Assembly (NCBI GenBank): GCA_902826605.1
Contig: CADEFM010000001.1
Location: 310,001-374,000 of the forward strand
Source of the DNA: an uncultured Acidobacteriota bacterium
GTDB taxonomy: Bacteria > Acidobacteriota > Terriglobia > Bryobacterales > Bryobacteraceae
Reading direction: 5' to 3'
Length of the DNA: 64,000 nt
Positions 26,767-36,826 of this stretch are shown piece after piece (position 1 is the first letter of the stretch; each line of letters opens with the position of its first letter). A program made the translations under genes and the position numbers. The notes beneath the pieces are model-generated. The model had not been told where the DNA came from. It saw nothing but the letters and a program-made list of their open reading frames with translations, and made no database searches.

Positions 26767-27981
26767 TTGCAGGCTACTCAGACACCTCTCGCGCCGGTGC
26801 ACGGAACGCTCGCGCCCCCCGGGTCGCGCAAAGCGCTCGCAGGTTTTTTTGTGTCCGGGATGCTATTTGCATTTCCGGGCGCAATCATACCGGCGTGGGG
26901 ACACAATTTTTCATCGGACTACTGGATGGTGGGTCTCTATTTCGTGGCCCTGATTCTTGGGCTGCTTTCTGCAGCGGGTATGGCGCAGGGCTTTGTGAGA
27001 AAAAGAGGCCTAGCTTTCGCGTTGTCTGTGGCATGTTCCACGGCGGCAACGGCGCTGTTCTATCTCGCATTCGTGTCGCCGCCCTTTGAAGCGTGGTGGC
27101 GCATGCCGGGGCTTTTCCTGTTGGGATGTGGAGCGGGCATGTTACATGCGGCGATCTTTCATGCGATTTCGCCGATATACCGGCACGATCCCGCCGCGAC
27201 TGTGAATCTGGGAGGGATGCTGTTCGGATTGGGATGCCTCTTCTCGGCGCTGCTCATTGCGGGCTCGTTTAACACATACACACCCGCTGCGATTCAGGTA
27301 TTTATCGGGCTCGTACCGGGATTTTTTGCAATCGGCTACGCGCGATCGAGATTTTCCTCAGAAGCCGCCCCGCACTCCGCAGGTCACAACATCATGGAAG
27401 AAATCCGGAGTCCGGCGGCAGTTTTATTTAGTCTGGTTCTGTTTTTTCAGTTCGGCAACGAGTGGGCCATTGCGGGGTGGTTGCCCCTATACTTGAGCCA
27501 GCGCATGGGTATCAGTCCCGCGTCCTCGATCCTGATATTGGCTTTATATTGGGCTTCCCTGCTGATCGGACGAGTGATCGCGCAAGCGATTCTTCCACTG
27601 GTCAGGCACACCCGGTTGTTAGTGGGAAGCGTGGCGCTCGCGGTCTTTGCGTGCGTCATTCTGCTCGTCACCGATAATCGCTTCGGCGCGGTCACGGCGG
27701 TGTTGTTGCTAGGATGCGCTTTCGCGCCAATCTATCCCTTAGTGGTCGAAAAAATCGGGCATCGCTTTCCGGATTACCATCCCGGTTTCTACAACGGAAT
27801 CTTCTCTTTCGCGATCGCGGCGGGTCTGCTGGCGCCATGTTTACTGGGTTACTTCGCATGGATGATGGGTTTGGGCGCGGTCATGGCGCTGCCGTTGACT
27901 GGTTCAGTAATCGTCTTTTTGTTACTCGCGACCGTGTGGTTGGAAGCCAGGCTAAGTTCGGCCGCGGGCTCGCTCCGGTAG
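26767..27981 (+). CDS. MFS transporter
   Basis: The 404-residue protein has about 12 hydrophobic segments of MFS type. The cytosolic loop between helices 2 and 3 (QGFVRKRGLAFA) is only weakly similar to motif A, so the branch is unclear; the overall look is of the FucP/glucose-like or uncharacterised MFS groups. The start is TTG at 26767 with GGAGAG 9 bases upstream (26752-26757); a GTG at 26797 is also possible. It lies 20 bp after the protease gene and may be read through from the same promoter. Substrate unknown. Confidence 0.8.
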   Translation: MQATQTPLAPVHGTLAPPGSRKALAGFFVSGMLFAFPGAIIPAWGHNFSSDYWMVGLYFVALILGLLSAAGMAQGFVRKRGLAFALSVACSTAATALFYLAFVSPPFEAWWRMPGLFLLGCGAGMLHAAIFHAISPIYRHDPAATVNLGGMLFGLGCLFSALLIAGSFNTYTPAAIQVFIGLVPGFFAIGYARSRFSSEAAPHSAGHNIMEEIRSPAAVLFSLVLFFQFGNEWAIAGWLPLYLSQRMGISPASSILILALYWASLLIGRVIAQAILPLVRHTRLLVGSVALAVFACVILLVTDNRFGAVTAVLLLGCAFAPIYPLVVEKIGHRFPDYHPGFYNGIFSFAIAAGLLAPCLLGYFAWMMGLGAVMALPLTGSVIVFLLLATVWLEARLSSAAGSLR

Positions 27982-28066
27982 TCCGGCTGGCATTGGTTGG
28001 CGTAAAAGTCATTTGCGCAGACGGCTGTGAACACGGGGCCGGACCTGGTTATGCGATGCTCGGGTT

Positions 28067-29518
28067 ATGGCCTGGACGTTTTTACGGGCGTCTTCGGTAT
28101 TTGTTGCGCTGGCTTCCTGCTCGGCCGCGGACCTGGAGCATCGCATTGATGCGTTGCTTGAAGCAACCTCTCCCAAAGCCAGCGCCCGCCCGCTTGGCGT
28201 CGCGGGAATTCACGTGGTGGACCTCACGACGGGCCGCACGGTCTACCGGCATAACGAAAACTTGCTGCTCGCGCCCGCGTCCAACTTCAAGTTGCTTACC
28301 ACCGCCTTGGCGCTGGAACGTCTGGGGGTGGATTACCGCTTCACCACGCGCGTCGTGCGTGAAGTTTCGGGCGACCTGGTTTTGATCGGAGCAGGCGATC
28401 CATCGCTTTCCGATCGCGGAGTTTTGAAGCGCCCCTCGCCGCGCTCCGCAGCGCAGGCGATCGAGGAGCTTGCGGGCCAGGTAATCGCGCGGGGCATCAC
28501 CCAAATCGATGGAGATGTCGTAGGCGATGACAGCGTCTACCCATGGGAACCGTATCCGTCGAGTTGGACGCAAGATGACACGCTGCACGGGTTCGGGGCG
28601 CCTGTGAGTGCACTTTCTCTGAACGACAATGTGGTAACCGTGTTGATCCAACCTGCGGGCAGCGCGGGCCAACTCTCACAACTGACGATCTCGCCGGCCT
28701 TCGAGTATCTGATGATCGACAATCGCATTGTCACCAGTATGCGCGGCGGAGACGTCCGTATTCGCGTGGAGCGATCGGCCGGCTCACGCCATTGGACCAT
28801 CACCGGCGCCATCCCTGCGGGTCACTCGCCGGTAATTGAATCTCTTCCCGTCGACGATCCAGCGCTCTTTGCCGCTGCTGCGCTGTATGATGCGCTGACG
28901 CGGAGAGGCGTCGCGGTGCATGGCCGCGCCGTCGCGCGCCACCGGGTTGCGAGTGAACTCTATGTGCCGGTGGAAGGCGAGGAAGTCGCATCGCTGACCT
29001 CGCCTCCTCTCACCGATATGCTCCAAGTCATGGACAAACTCAGCGTGAACCTGCACGCGGAATTAATGCTCAGGGAAGCGGGCCGCGTCAAACGCGGTGA
29101 CGGAACCACGCGAGCCGGTCTGGCGGAATTGGCGGCGTTTTTGGCGGAGATCGGGGTAAGCGCCGGAGATTGGCGGGCTGAGGATGGCTCCGGCTTATCT
29201 CGGAACGATATGGTTACGCCGCGGTTAGTGACACAAGTCCTGGTGCAACAGTGGCGCAAGTTCGGTGATGAGTTCATCGCACTGCTGCCGGCGGGCGGCG
29301 AAGATGGAACCCTGGAACATCGCTTGTGCTGCATGGGAAGCGGCCGCGCGGTGCAAGCGAAAACGGGCACACTTTCCCGTGCGATGGCGCTCTCCGGGTT
29401 CGCGGATGCGGGTACGAAAGACCGCTTCGCCTTTTCCATCCTGGTGAACGGATTCGCGGCTCCGCCGTCCACGGTGCGTGACTGGGTTGATAAAATAGCA
29501 ACAGCACTTTTGGAGTGA
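28067..29518 (+). CDS. dacB: D-alanyl-D-alanine carboxypeptidase/endopeptidase (PBP4, S13)
   Basis: The 483-residue exported protein has the three penicillin-binding motifs in the order of the S13 family: SxxK as S72-N-F-K75, SxN as S326-V-N328, and KTG at 432-434. The N-terminal signal peptide (SSVFVALASCSAAD) fits periplasmic location; the CSA junction could also be a lipobox-like site. It removes terminal D-Ala or cleaves cross-links in peptidoglycan. Length matches Escherichia coli DacB (about 477). It is followed after 7 bp by the FmdB zinc-ribbon gene. Confidence 0.93.
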   Translation: MAWTFLRASSVFVALASCSAADLEHRIDALLEATSPKASARPLGVAGIHVVDLTTGRTVYRHNENLLLAPASNFKLLTTALALERLGVDYRFTTRVVREVSGDLVLIGAGDPSLSDRGVLKRPSPRSAAQAIEELAGQVIARGITQIDGDVVGDDSVYPWEPYPSSWTQDDTLHGFGAPVSALSLNDNVVTVLIQPAGSAGQLSQLTISPAFEYLMIDNRIVTSMRGGDVRIRVERSAGSRHWTITGAIPAGHSPVIESLPVDDPALFAAAALYDALTRRGVAVHGRAVARHRVASELYVPVEGEEVASLTSPPLTDMLQVMDKLSVNLHAELMLREAGRVKRGDGTTRAGLAELAAFLAEIGVSAGDWRAEDGSGLSRNDMVTPRLVTQVLVQQWRKFGDEFIALLPAGGEDGTLEHRLCCMGSGRAVQAKTGTLSRAMALSGFADAGTKDRFAFSILVNGFAAPPSTVRDWVDKIATALLE

Positions 29519-29525
29519 TTTTTCC

Positions 29526-29750
29526 ATGCCTATTTTTGAGTACCAATGTGACGATTGCGGAAGCCAGTTTGAGAAATTGGTGGGGCGCGCCAGCCAGCGT
29601 CTGGACGTAGCATGTCCAGCTTGCGGCGAAAATCATGTGACTCAGCAGTATTCCACATTCGCCCCGCGCGCGAACGGTGGGGCTAAAGAAGCGCAGCCAA
29701 CATGCGCCTCCGGGATGTGCGCCACGCCCGGGTTGTGCGGCCGCAATTAG
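29526..29750 (+). CDS. FmdB family zinc-ribbon protein
   Basis: This 74-residue protein starts MPIFEYQCDDCG, with cysteine pairs C8-C11 and C30-C33, the standard FmdB/CxxC_CXXC_SSSR zinc ribbon. A Gly/Pro-rich C-terminal tail holds two further cysteines. Proteins of this family are proposed regulators or ribosome-associated factors; the role here is not known. The gene is 7 bp after dacB. Its TAG overlaps the TAA of the convergent receiver gene. Confidence 0.85.
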   Translation: MPIFEYQCDDCGSQFEKLVGRASQRLDVACPACGENHVTQQYSTFAPRANGGAKEAQPTCASGMCATPGLCGRN

Positions 29751-30130
29751 CGTTGCGCGGGCAGACGCGATCCTGTTAGATTCGCGAGCGTTCGCTCGAT
29801 AGCTTCTGCAAGAGCTTTGGGCAGGAACGGTTTTTGCAGGAACTCCACGCCGGCCGTACCACCCTGGTAAGGGTATCCGCTGGTAATCAAAGCAGCCAAA
29901 CTGGGATTGGTCTCGCGCAACTTCGCCACCAACTCGGCGCCATTCATATCGGGCAGAGTTAGGTCGGCAATCACCAGTCCATATTTCCCTGGCGGATCGT
30001 TGGACCACGCCACTGCGGTAGCCGCGTTGCCGCAGGCGTCCACCGTATAGCCCAATCGATCGAGGTAACGCTTCAGCAAGTCCGCCAATGCGGGTTCGTC
30101 ATCCACCAATAGGATTCGCGGGTTTTCCAT
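29747..30130 (-). CDS. Single-domain response regulator
   Basis: This CheY-like protein of 127 residues has the acidic pocket D10-D11-E12, the phosphoacceptor Asp56 in IADLTLPDMNG, Thr83/Ser84 at the switch position and Lys100 in FLQKPF. All key receiver residues are present. It has no output domain and no kinase gene next to it. The ATG at 30130 is chosen because the residues before it do not belong to the receiver fold; it overlaps the 3' end of the barrel-protein gene by 2 bp only if the longer start is ignored, so the genes are probably co-transcribed. Confidence 0.85.
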   Translation of the reverse strand: MENPRILLVDDEPALADLLKRYLDRLGYTVDACGNAATAVAWSNDPPGKYGLVIADLTLPDMNGAELVAKLRETNPSLAALITSGYPYQGGTAGVEFLQKPFLPKALAEAIERTLANLTGSRLPAQR

Positions 30131-30131
30131 G

Positions 30132-31430
30132 CTACCAGAGAGACAGCGGGACATCGCCCGGGCTGAACATGAGCATGATGCTCACGCGTGAGCTGTTGCT
30201 GGGAAAGTAGTTTACGGTGTCGATGTCGTAGTGCCGGGCATCATAGCGCGCGGAAAGATGCAATGAACGCGTCAAATCGTACGTAACACCCGCGCCCGCG
30301 TTGAACGTGGAACTCCCGGCGAATCCTCCGGACAATGTTTTCCAGCCGTAGTAACCGCCGTCCACGCCAAAATTCCAGTGCCGAATTCCGGTATAACTGA
30401 CGCCCACCGTGCCACTTTCCAACCTTGCGATGGATACGAATCCATTTCCACCGCCCATGGAGCGCGCATAGGTCAAATTGAAAAGAGCGCGCTTAAATTG
30501 ACGTCTTAGCAGGAGCGATCCACTTGGAAAGGTGTTATTACGCGACAGGAGCACAAGGAGCGCCTGGTTGGCACTGAGTGGAATGATGAGCTGGGAATTA
30601 ACTTGCGAAATGAAAATGCCCGCGCGCACATTTAGCGTCCAGAACTGGCCGAACTGTGTGCTGTACGTTCCTTCGAACGTATGCGAGAGGCTGTCGATGT
30701 TCTGGTTGGGCGTATAGTATTTCCCGAGTGCGTATCGAGCACCAATACTGGTGCGCTGTGAAAAGCGGCGATTCCACAGACCGGTCAAGGTGTAGCCCCA
30801 TGAGTCTGCCAGTCCCTCCGCGCGCCGGTTAGAGACGAACGCATCCCCGGAGAATGTGTAGGACGTGCGCGGATTCAGAATGTACGAGGCAGAGGCGCTG
30901 GATACGGAATAGTAGGTGCGCGTGTCGAACAACTGGCTCGCCGGTGTCGCCGCGGGATTGTCGATTGCCGCGTTGAAGCCAGTGCGGATCGCCCCCGCGC
31001 GGCCATACGTGCCCGCACTTTCGCGCAATTCGTACGACAGGTGCTCCGATTGCTGATGCGTCCAATTGAGGGTCAGCGCCTGATCGATGCTGTCGTAAAA
31101 AGGCCGCTCCGGGTAATGACGGAACGCTCCCGCATAGTCGATTCCGAGTTGGGAGCGCCGCCATCTGTGTACTCCGAAAGCTCCCGCGCGCGCTTCCACT
31201 CCGTAGATGCCTGGCACGCGGAACAAGTTCCCTTGGGCATCCGTGGCGAAAGGTACCTGGCCGTCGTCGTAGACGCCGCCAATGCCCGCGTAATATCGAA
31301 CATTGAGTTGCTGACCGCTCCGCGATCCCACGTCGCCGGCGCTGCGGGTGACTCCGCCGGAGTCTTGCCCCAGAATGGCACTGGAGAGCACGCAGAGAGC
31401 AACAAACAATTTATGAATCAAATGTTTCAT
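30132..31430 (-). CDS. Outer membrane beta-barrel protein, unknown
   Basis: The 432-residue protein has a signal peptide (HLIHKLFVALCVLSSAILGQ). The rest is a string of amphipathic beta strands with Tyr/Phe/Trp at turns (LGIDYAGAFRHYP, ARYALGKYYTP, LHLSARYDARHYDI) and no soluble domain. It lacks a TonB box or plug, so it is probably a porin-like or TtgO-like barrel; I recall many such proteins annotated as hypothetical in acidobacteria. ATG at 31430 has AAGGGA 7 bases upstream. Downstream lies the orphan receiver. Confidence 0.7.
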   Translation of the reverse strand: MKHLIHKLFVALCVLSSAILGQDSGGVTRSAGDVGSRSGQQLNVRYYAGIGGVYDDGQVPFATDAQGNLFRVPGIYGVEARAGAFGVHRWRRSQLGIDYAGAFRHYPERPFYDSIDQALTLNWTHQQSEHLSYELRESAGTYGRAGAIRTGFNAAIDNPAATPASQLFDTRTYYSVSSASASYILNPRTSYTFSGDAFVSNRRAEGLADSWGYTLTGLWNRRFSQRTSIGARYALGKYYTPNQNIDSLSHTFEGTYSTQFGQFWTLNVRAGIFISQVNSQLIIPLSANQALLVLLSRNNTFPSGSLLLRRQFKRALFNLTYARSMGGGNGFVSIARLESGTVGVSYTGIRHWNFGVDGGYYGWKTLSGGFAGSSTFNAGAGVTYDLTRSLHLSARYDARHYDIDTVNYFPSNSSRVSIMLMFSPGDVPLSLW

Positions 31431-31483
31431 TCCCTTCGGATTAGTTCGAGTGTGACGCTGTTCAAAGCGATGTGTCAAGGCTG

Positions 31484-33241
31484 CTAATTTCCGCCGCGGC
31501 GCGCCACCTGAATTCCATCGCCATACTTCGCCAGACCTGGAATGCTCACGGGCAGCCGGCCGGTGATGGCGATCTCGGCGAACAGGGCTTTCACTACCGC
31601 GATCTCCGCCGGGATGGTGGGACTGAACGTGGCCACTTGTGCGGCGGCTTTGGGAAAGTCTTTCAAGAGATAGGGATTTCCGAATGAAGCGAAAATAAGA
31701 GGCGCCCCGCCTTCCGTGAGTCTCTGGACGAAGGAGGTCAACTCACCGTTCAGCGCCGTGCCAGTAGTAAAGGTCGCGAAAACGACGGCGGAACAACGCG
31801 ATGCGTCCCCCAACATCGCCTCCAACGCCGCGCCCGGCAGCGCATTGTCCACATACATGAGCCTCGCCCGCGGCGCACGCCTGCGAAACTCTTCGATCAT
31901 GCGTTGTCCGAAACTCGAGAGCCTAAGTCCCGTCGATGCGATCACGCAGGCCTCGTCAGGCGCGGCAAGGGGTACGGCATTCCCAGTGTTTTGCAGCAGG
32001 GTAACGGCGCGGTCGGCGATGCTTTGTGCGTGTTCGCTTTCTTCCTCAGAATCTAGAACGTCGCTGACTGCGTCTAAATCCACCAGCTTCTTTCTTGCCA
32101 GACCTACGCGCACTTTCGCTTCCAGCACGCGCTGCGCGCTTTGATCGATGCGCTTGCGGCTGATGCGTCCTCTCTCCACGGCGGCCAGCACGGCTTGGAT
32201 CGCGCCTTCTGGATCGGGCGGCATCAGCAGGACATCCGCGCCCGCTTCAATCGATCGGACGGCGGCTTCGCCGGCACTGAATTGCTTTGCCAGACCGAGC
32301 ATATCCATGGCGTCGGTGACTACCAGACCCGCGAATCCTAGCTCCTCCCTCAGCAGGCCAGTCAGCACGCGGCGGGACACCGTGGCCGGGACGTGATCCG
32401 GTTCGAACGCCGGCACAGTCATGTGCGCGGTCATGATGGAATCCACGCCGCTCGCGATCGCCGCGCGGAACGGTGCAAGTTCCACGACTTCGATGCGTTC
32501 CTTGTTTGCATCCAGGCGCGCCAAGTCCATGTGACTATCGATGGCCGTGTCGCCGTGCCCGGGGAAATGTTTTGCCGAAACCAGGACTCGATTGGCAGGG
32601 TCTGAATGCGCTCCCTCGATAAACGCGGATACGTGGGCCGCGACATCCTGCGGGTTTTCGCCGAACGATCGAATATTGATGACAGGATTATCGGGATTGT
32701 TGTTTACGTCGGCGACCGGCGCGAAGATCCAATGAACCCCTAACGCGCGCGCCTCCCGCGCCGTCATTAGACCTTCACGGCGGGATGCCTCCACGTCGCG
32801 GGCCGCGGCGTACGCCATGCTGTGCGGAAATTTCGTGGTGCCGCTGACGCGCATGGATGCCCCGCGCTCGAAATCGCCGCCCACAATCAGCGGCGTCTTG
32901 GACTGCTTCTGCATCTGATTGAGGAACAAGGCCATGGCGTGTGGTTCGGCGTAACGGACAAGGCCATATTGCACGCGATTGTTGACGATCAATCCGCCGA
33001 TCCGCAGATCTCGCACCCAATGACGATACTTTTCATACTCTTTGGAAGTCCGGTTCGGAGCGTCTCCATACACCACGCCAACCACCAACTGGGCAATTCG
33101 ATCGCGTAACTTCATGGATCGCAGCATGCTTTGAGCGGCGCGCTGCTCCGCCTTATTGGGAACGCTATTGGAGACGGCAGGGACGGCGTGAAGGGGCCAG
33201 ACCCCGAGCGCGAGTGAAAGCAGAAGAAGCGCGGCGCGCAT
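31484..33241 (-). CDS. Family 3 glycoside hydrolase (beta-N-acetylhexosaminidase-like)
   Basis: The 585-residue exported enzyme has a signal peptide (LLLLSLALGVWPLHA). The catalytic N-terminal barrel shows the NagZ-type loop KHFPGHGDT (residues 224-232), with the His of the His-Asp acid/base dyad that marks bacterial N-acetylglucosaminidases of GH3. The nucleophile Asp310 is in VVTDAMDM. A C-terminal Rossmann-like domain (GH3 C) follows from about residue 400. This supports peptidoglycan recycling or chitin-oligomer trimming in the periplasm, not cytoplasmic NagZ. The ATG at 33241 has AGGGG 3-4 bases upstream; start at 33253 or 33268 is possible. Confidence 0.88.
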   Translation of the reverse strand: MRAALLLLSLALGVWPLHAVPAVSNSVPNKAEQRAAQSMLRSMKLRDRIAQLVVGVVYGDAPNRTSKEYEKYRHWVRDLRIGGLIVNNRVQYGLVRYAEPHAMALFLNQMQKQSKTPLIVGGDFERGASMRVSGTTKFPHSMAYAAARDVEASRREGLMTAREARALGVHWIFAPVADVNNNPDNPVINIRSFGENPQDVAAHVSAFIEGAHSDPANRVLVSAKHFPGHGDTAIDSHMDLARLDANKERIEVVELAPFRAAIASGVDSIMTAHMTVPAFEPDHVPATVSRRVLTGLLREELGFAGLVVTDAMDMLGLAKQFSAGEAAVRSIEAGADVLLMPPDPEGAIQAVLAAVERGRISRKRIDQSAQRVLEAKVRVGLARKKLVDLDAVSDVLDSEEESEHAQSIADRAVTLLQNTGNAVPLAAPDEACVIASTGLRLSSFGQRMIEEFRRRAPRARLMYVDNALPGAALEAMLGDASRCSAVVFATFTTGTALNGELTSFVQRLTEGGAPLIFASFGNPYLLKDFPKAAAQVATFSPTIPAEIAVVKALFAEIAITGRLPVSIPGLAKYGDGIQVARRGGN

Positions 33242-33264
33242 TGCCCCTAGCATATCGCTAAACA

Positions 33265-35184
33265 TCAACGTGGCGGCGATGCAGGCAGAGAGTTCGCCAC
33301 GATCTGGGCGATATCCAGGAGCTGTGGCGGCGACGGTGACACCGCGGCCAGCGCATCGCGAAACATTGTATTGCAGAACGGGCAGGCGGCTCCTACGGTG
33401 GTGGCGCCGGTCTCCACCAATTCCTTGGCGCGAGCGTGGCTAACGCGCTCGCCGGTCTCTTCGCCCAAGAATGCCAGTCCACCTCCCGCGCCACAGCAGA
33501 AACTGCGTTCGCGGGAACGCGGGGGGTCGATTGTTTCTCCCAAGCGAGCCAGGACCGCTCGCGGTTCGTCGTAGGCGCCGCGATAGCGACCCAAATAGCA
33601 CGGATCGTGATAGACAATCTTGCCGCCGCCATTTTGTGGGAGCCGCTCAGCGTGGCGGGCCATGAATTCGCTGTGATGCTCAATCGGCGGAGCTTCGCCA
33701 AACTCTTTCCAATCCGTTGAGATGGTCCGGACGCAATGCGGGCAGATCGAGACGATCCTTGCGACGCGGGCCTGCGCCAATAATTGCAGATTCGCTTCCG
33801 CCAATTGTTGGAACACAAGGTCATTGCCCAGACGCCGCGCGGGATCCCCCGTGCACTTCTCTTTGCTGAGCACTCCGTAACTGGTTCCCAGATACTCCAT
33901 CACCCTGGCGAAAGACGTCACGATCTCGCGGCCGCGCGGATCGTACGCGCCCATGCACCCCAGCCAGAGACAATATTCCTGCGTCCCGTCGAATACAGGA
34001 AACGCCTGCTTCTGGACGAATTTATCGCGCTCCGCAGCGTTGAAGCCGAGAGCATTTCCGTTCCGTTCCAGAGCAAGGAACAACTTAGTGCCGTAGGCGT
34101 CTTCCCATTTGCCTGTGTTGACCGCGCCCCGGCGCAGGCCAATGATGATGGGCAGATGTTCAATGCCGACTGGACACTGAAATTCGCATGCCCCGCATGT
34201 AGTGCACTGGAACGCGGCTTCTTGCGACAAATGTTTGCCGAGCAGTGGCTCTTCGCTTCGCGGTCGGAACTCGTTCAGGTAATCCCGTACTCCCAGAGCG
34301 ATTTCTTTGGGGTTGAGAGTCTTGCCAGTATTGAGGGCGGGGCAATGCTCGCTACAGCGTCCGCATTCCACGCAGGAATATGTTTGCAGCGCGATAATCT
34401 GGGTAAGATCCTTGCCGGTGTCCAGGCCGAAGTCGTCATCACCCAACAAGGGCGGAATGTGTGAGAATTCGCCGCGAGAGAAAAAGACCGAAAACGGACT
34501 CAAAATCAAGTGAAGATGTTTGGTGTGAGGAACCAGCGGCAGAAAGACCAGCAGCGCTACGGTATGCAGCCACCACAACAATTTTGTGTCCTCTACGAAT
34601 GTCGCCAGGTACGTGACCATCAACGTGAAGATCAACGCGGCAATGATTCCGGATTCCACTGATACTTTCGCCCCGAGCCAGCGCGGCCGAATTAGGAAGC
34701 GCCTGACAAACAACCCAGCGATGGAGACCGCCACCGCGATGGCGAACAACGCGGCGAAATTGAAATAGAACGCTCCGAACCAATGTGTTCTGGAAAGAAA
34801 GGCCAAGCCGAAGACAGTCGCGATATGATTGACCGTCACGAGCGCGAACGCGCAGAATCCCCAGAACACAAGCGCGTGCGCAAGGCCTGGCCCCGGCCGT
34901 TCACGGATCACTTTGGCCTGCAATATCACTTCCCACACAAAGTCCCGAACGCGGGGGCCGAGGGGAGAGAGATGGAAGTCCTGGTCCGGCTTCGCGGCGC
35001 GAATGATCCGCAGCACTCTGCCGAATCTCCGCCAAAATCCGTAGCCTGACGTTACCAGCAATAATATGAGGATGAGAGTTTCGGCGAGGGAGAAACGAAG
35101 CACTTCTGAAACTGTAGCATCCCTCCAAGATTGAGGTCGTGCGCCAAAACTGCGCACCACCAAGGTTCGTGCGGTTGGCAACAT
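33265..35184 (-). CDS. Membrane Fe-S oxidoreductase (HdrD/CCG-domain type)
   Basis: The 639-residue protein joins an N-terminal membrane domain of about five helices resembling the nitrate reductase gamma subunit (cytochrome b type) with a ferredoxin part. That part has two 4Fe-4S motifs, [12 protein letters not shown] and [12 protein letters not shown]. Two CCG domains follow ([15 protein letters not shown] and FCCGAGGG). This layout is common in the heterodisulfide-reductase-like oxidoreductases of aerobic bacteria, which exchange electrons between quinone and soluble carriers. Start: ATG at 35184 is used, but a GTG at 35103 just before the first helix would avoid the overlap with the divergent promoter. 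Confidence 0.85.
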   Translation of the reverse strand: MLPTARTLVVRSFGARPQSWRDATVSEVLRFSLAETLILILLLVTSGYGFWRRFGRVLRIIRAAKPDQDFHLSPLGPRVRDFVWEVILQAKVIRERPGPGLAHALVFWGFCAFALVTVNHIATVFGLAFLSRTHWFGAFYFNFAALFAIAVAVSIAGLFVRRFLIRPRWLGAKVSVESGIIAALIFTLMVTYLATFVEDTKLLWWLHTVALLVFLPLVPHTKHLHLILSPFSVFFSRGEFSHIPPLLGDDDFGLDTGKDLTQIIALQTYSCVECGRCSEHCPALNTGKTLNPKEIALGVRDYLNEFRPRSEEPLLGKHLSQEAAFQCTTCGACEFQCPVGIEHLPIIIGLRRGAVNTGKWEDAYGTKLFLALERNGNALGFNAAERDKFVQKQAFPVFDGTQEYCLWLGCMGAYDPRGREIVTSFARVMEYLGTSYGVLSKEKCTGDPARRLGNDLVFQQLAEANLQLLAQARVARIVSICPHCVRTISTDWKEFGEAPPIEHHSEFMARHAERLPQNGGGKIVYHDPCYLGRYRGAYDEPRAVLARLGETIDPPRSRERSFCCGAGGGLAFLGEETGERVSHARAKELVETGATTVGAACPFCNTMFRDALAAVSPSPPQLLDIAQIVANSLPASPPR

Positions 35185-35203
35185 TTCAACGCTAAAATGT
35201 ATT
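35175..35203 (+). promoter_or_regulatory. Putative sigma-70 promoter of the epimerase gene
   Basis: A TTGGCA box (35175-35180) and a TGTATT box (35198-35203) are separated by 17 bases, 13 bases before the TTG start. Each box fits the consensus in 4-5 of 6 positions. It overlaps the longest proposed start of the divergent Fe-S oxidoreductase. This is a by-eye call. Confidence 0.4.
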
Positions 35204-35215
35204 AGGGGAAAAATC

Positions 35216-36145
35216 TTGCATCATCTTATTTCGGGCGCGGCAGGCTTTATCGGATCGCATCTGTGTGATCGTCTGCTGGCGGACGGTCATAGCGTGCTGG
35301 CCCTGGATAACCTGAAAACCGGGTCGCGCCGCAATATCGCTCATTTGCAGGGGCGTGAGCGTTTCCGTTTTGTGGAGCACGACGTCACCCAACCCATCCC
35401 CACCGCGGAGACTTTCGATCAGGTATGGCATCTGGCGTCCCTTGCCAGTCCCAAGGAGTATCTGGCGCATCCCATCGAGACGCTGGAGTCCGGTTCCACT
35501 GGAACACGCAACATGCTGGAAATCGCGCTGCGCGATGGCGCGCGGTTCCTGCTTACTTCCACGTCGGAATGTTATGGCGATCCACTCGAACATCCGCAAA
35601 AGGAAACCTACTGGGGCAACGTGAACCCGGTTGGTCCCCGCTCCTGCTACGACGAGAGTAAGCGCTACGCGGAAGCGATCACCATGGCGTACCACCGCCA
35701 CAAAGGTGTGCGAACCAACATCGCTCGAATCTTCAATACGTATGGCCCCCGAATGGCCCTGCACGATGGACGCGTGGTGCCTGCGTTTCTGGACCAGGCC
35801 CTGCGCGGCGCGCCGCTCACAGTCTACGGCGAGGGTAACCAGACGCGCAGTTTCTGTTATGTGTCCGATCTTGTGGACGGATTAGTGCGGCTGAGTGCTT
35901 CCGAGGAGCGCTTTCCGGTCAACCTGGGAAACCCAATCGAACTCACGATCCTCGAATTCGCGGAACGAATTCGCCGACTCATGGGATTAAAACTGGAACT
36001 GGTCTTCAAACCTCTGCCGGAAGACGATCCGCGAAAGCGGCAGCCCAATATCACAAAAGCCAAACAGCTTTTAGACTGGGAACCAAAAGTGCCGCTGGAA
36101 GATGGGTTGCGCGCGACCGTGGAATATTTCAAAGCGCTTGCGTAA
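35216..36145 (+). CDS. NAD-dependent epimerase/dehydratase (UDP-glucuronate decarboxylase-like)
   Basis: The 309-residue short-chain dehydrogenase has the Rossmann motif [10 protein letters not shown], the catalytic Ser/Tyr/Lys set in [10 protein letters not shown] and [11 protein letters not shown] (YxxxK), and the sugar-specific block [19 protein letters not shown]. The pattern fits the UXS/extended-SDR branch that makes UDP-xylose, with related UDP-sugar epimerases as alternative. Products feed surface polysaccharides. The start is TTG at 35216 with AGGGGA 6 bases upstream (35204-35209). It is a single gene, converging on the DtxR-like gene 24 bp away. Confidence 0.9.
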   Translation: MHHLISGAAGFIGSHLCDRLLADGHSVLALDNLKTGSRRNIAHLQGRERFRFVEHDVTQPIPTAETFDQVWHLASLASPKEYLAHPIETLESGSTGTRNMLEIALRDGARFLLTSTSECYGDPLEHPQKETYWGNVNPVGPRSCYDESKRYAEAITMAYHRHKGVRTNIARIFNTYGPRMALHDGRVVPAFLDQALRGAPLTVYGEGNQTRSFCYVSDLVDGLVRLSASEERFPVNLGNPIELTILEFAERIRRLMGLKLELVFKPLPEDDPRKRQPNITKAKQLLDWEPKVPLEDGLRATVEYFKALA

Positions 36146-36169
36146 GAGCGCTGGTAGACGGCACGGAGT

Positions 36170-36826
36170 TCAGGCCGGATTAATCCACACCTTGGAGGCT
36201 GCGGGCCCGCCTAATTGCACGAATTTTCCGGCGACTTTCAGCGTCAGCGTCTGATCATAATTGTTGGCCATCACGCGCAATTTCGCACCGGGCCGAATGC
36301 CCAGCCCGTCCAGGTATTCGAGCAGCTTGCGGTCGCGTTCGAAGACACTCGCGACTTCCGCTGTGACGCTCCCTCTCACCTCGTCGAGCGGAATCCATCC
36401 CCTGGCGCGGCGGTCCTGCGGACGATCCATGCCAACCCGATTGCCATGCGGGCACGATTCCACGGTTCCCAGTTTGTCGCGTAACTTAGCTTCGAATTCG
36501 GAAGAAACAGAATGCTCTAGCTGTTCCGCTTCGTCATGCACTTTATACCACTCCATGCCGAAAATTTCAGTCAGCATCCGTTCGATTAAATGGTGGCGGT
36601 GGATCACGCGGTTGGCGATTTCACGGCCCTCCTTCGTGAGCGTAATGGCGCCTTCCGCGCGAACACGGATCAAGCCATCGCGCTTCAGGCGACGGATGGC
36701 CATGGTGACGGCGGGTGGAGTTACGTGCAGCCAGCGGGCGAGTGTGGCGGGGATGGGAACTTCTCCCTCGCCCTCAGCTTCCGCAATCGCTTTCAGGTAG
36801 TTTTCCTTGGAGACCGTGATGCGCAC
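36170..36826 (-). CDS. DtxR/MntR family metal-dependent repressor
   Basis: The 218-residue protein has a winged helix at residues 5-60 (recognition segment TPPAVTMAIRRLKRDGLIRV), then the dimerisation/metal-binding helices with HRHHLIERMLTEIFGMEW and EAEQLEHSVSSE. A C-terminal SH3-like FeoA-type domain follows from about residue 145 (ERDRKLLEYLDGLGIRPGAKLRV). It likely represses iron or manganese uptake genes in the presence of Fe or Mn. No transporter target lies next to it. ATG at 36826 is directly before the helix, as usual for the family. Confidence 0.92.
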   Translation of the reverse strand: MRITVSKENYLKAIAEAEGEGEVPIPATLARWLHVTPPAVTMAIRRLKRDGLIRVRAEGAITLTKEGREIANRVIHRHHLIERMLTEIFGMEWYKVHDEAEQLEHSVSSEFEAKLRDKLGTVESCPHGNRVGMDRPQDRRARGWIPLDEVRGSVTAEVASVFERDRKLLEYLDGLGIRPGAKLRVMANNYDQTLTLKVAGKFVQLGGPAASKVWINPA

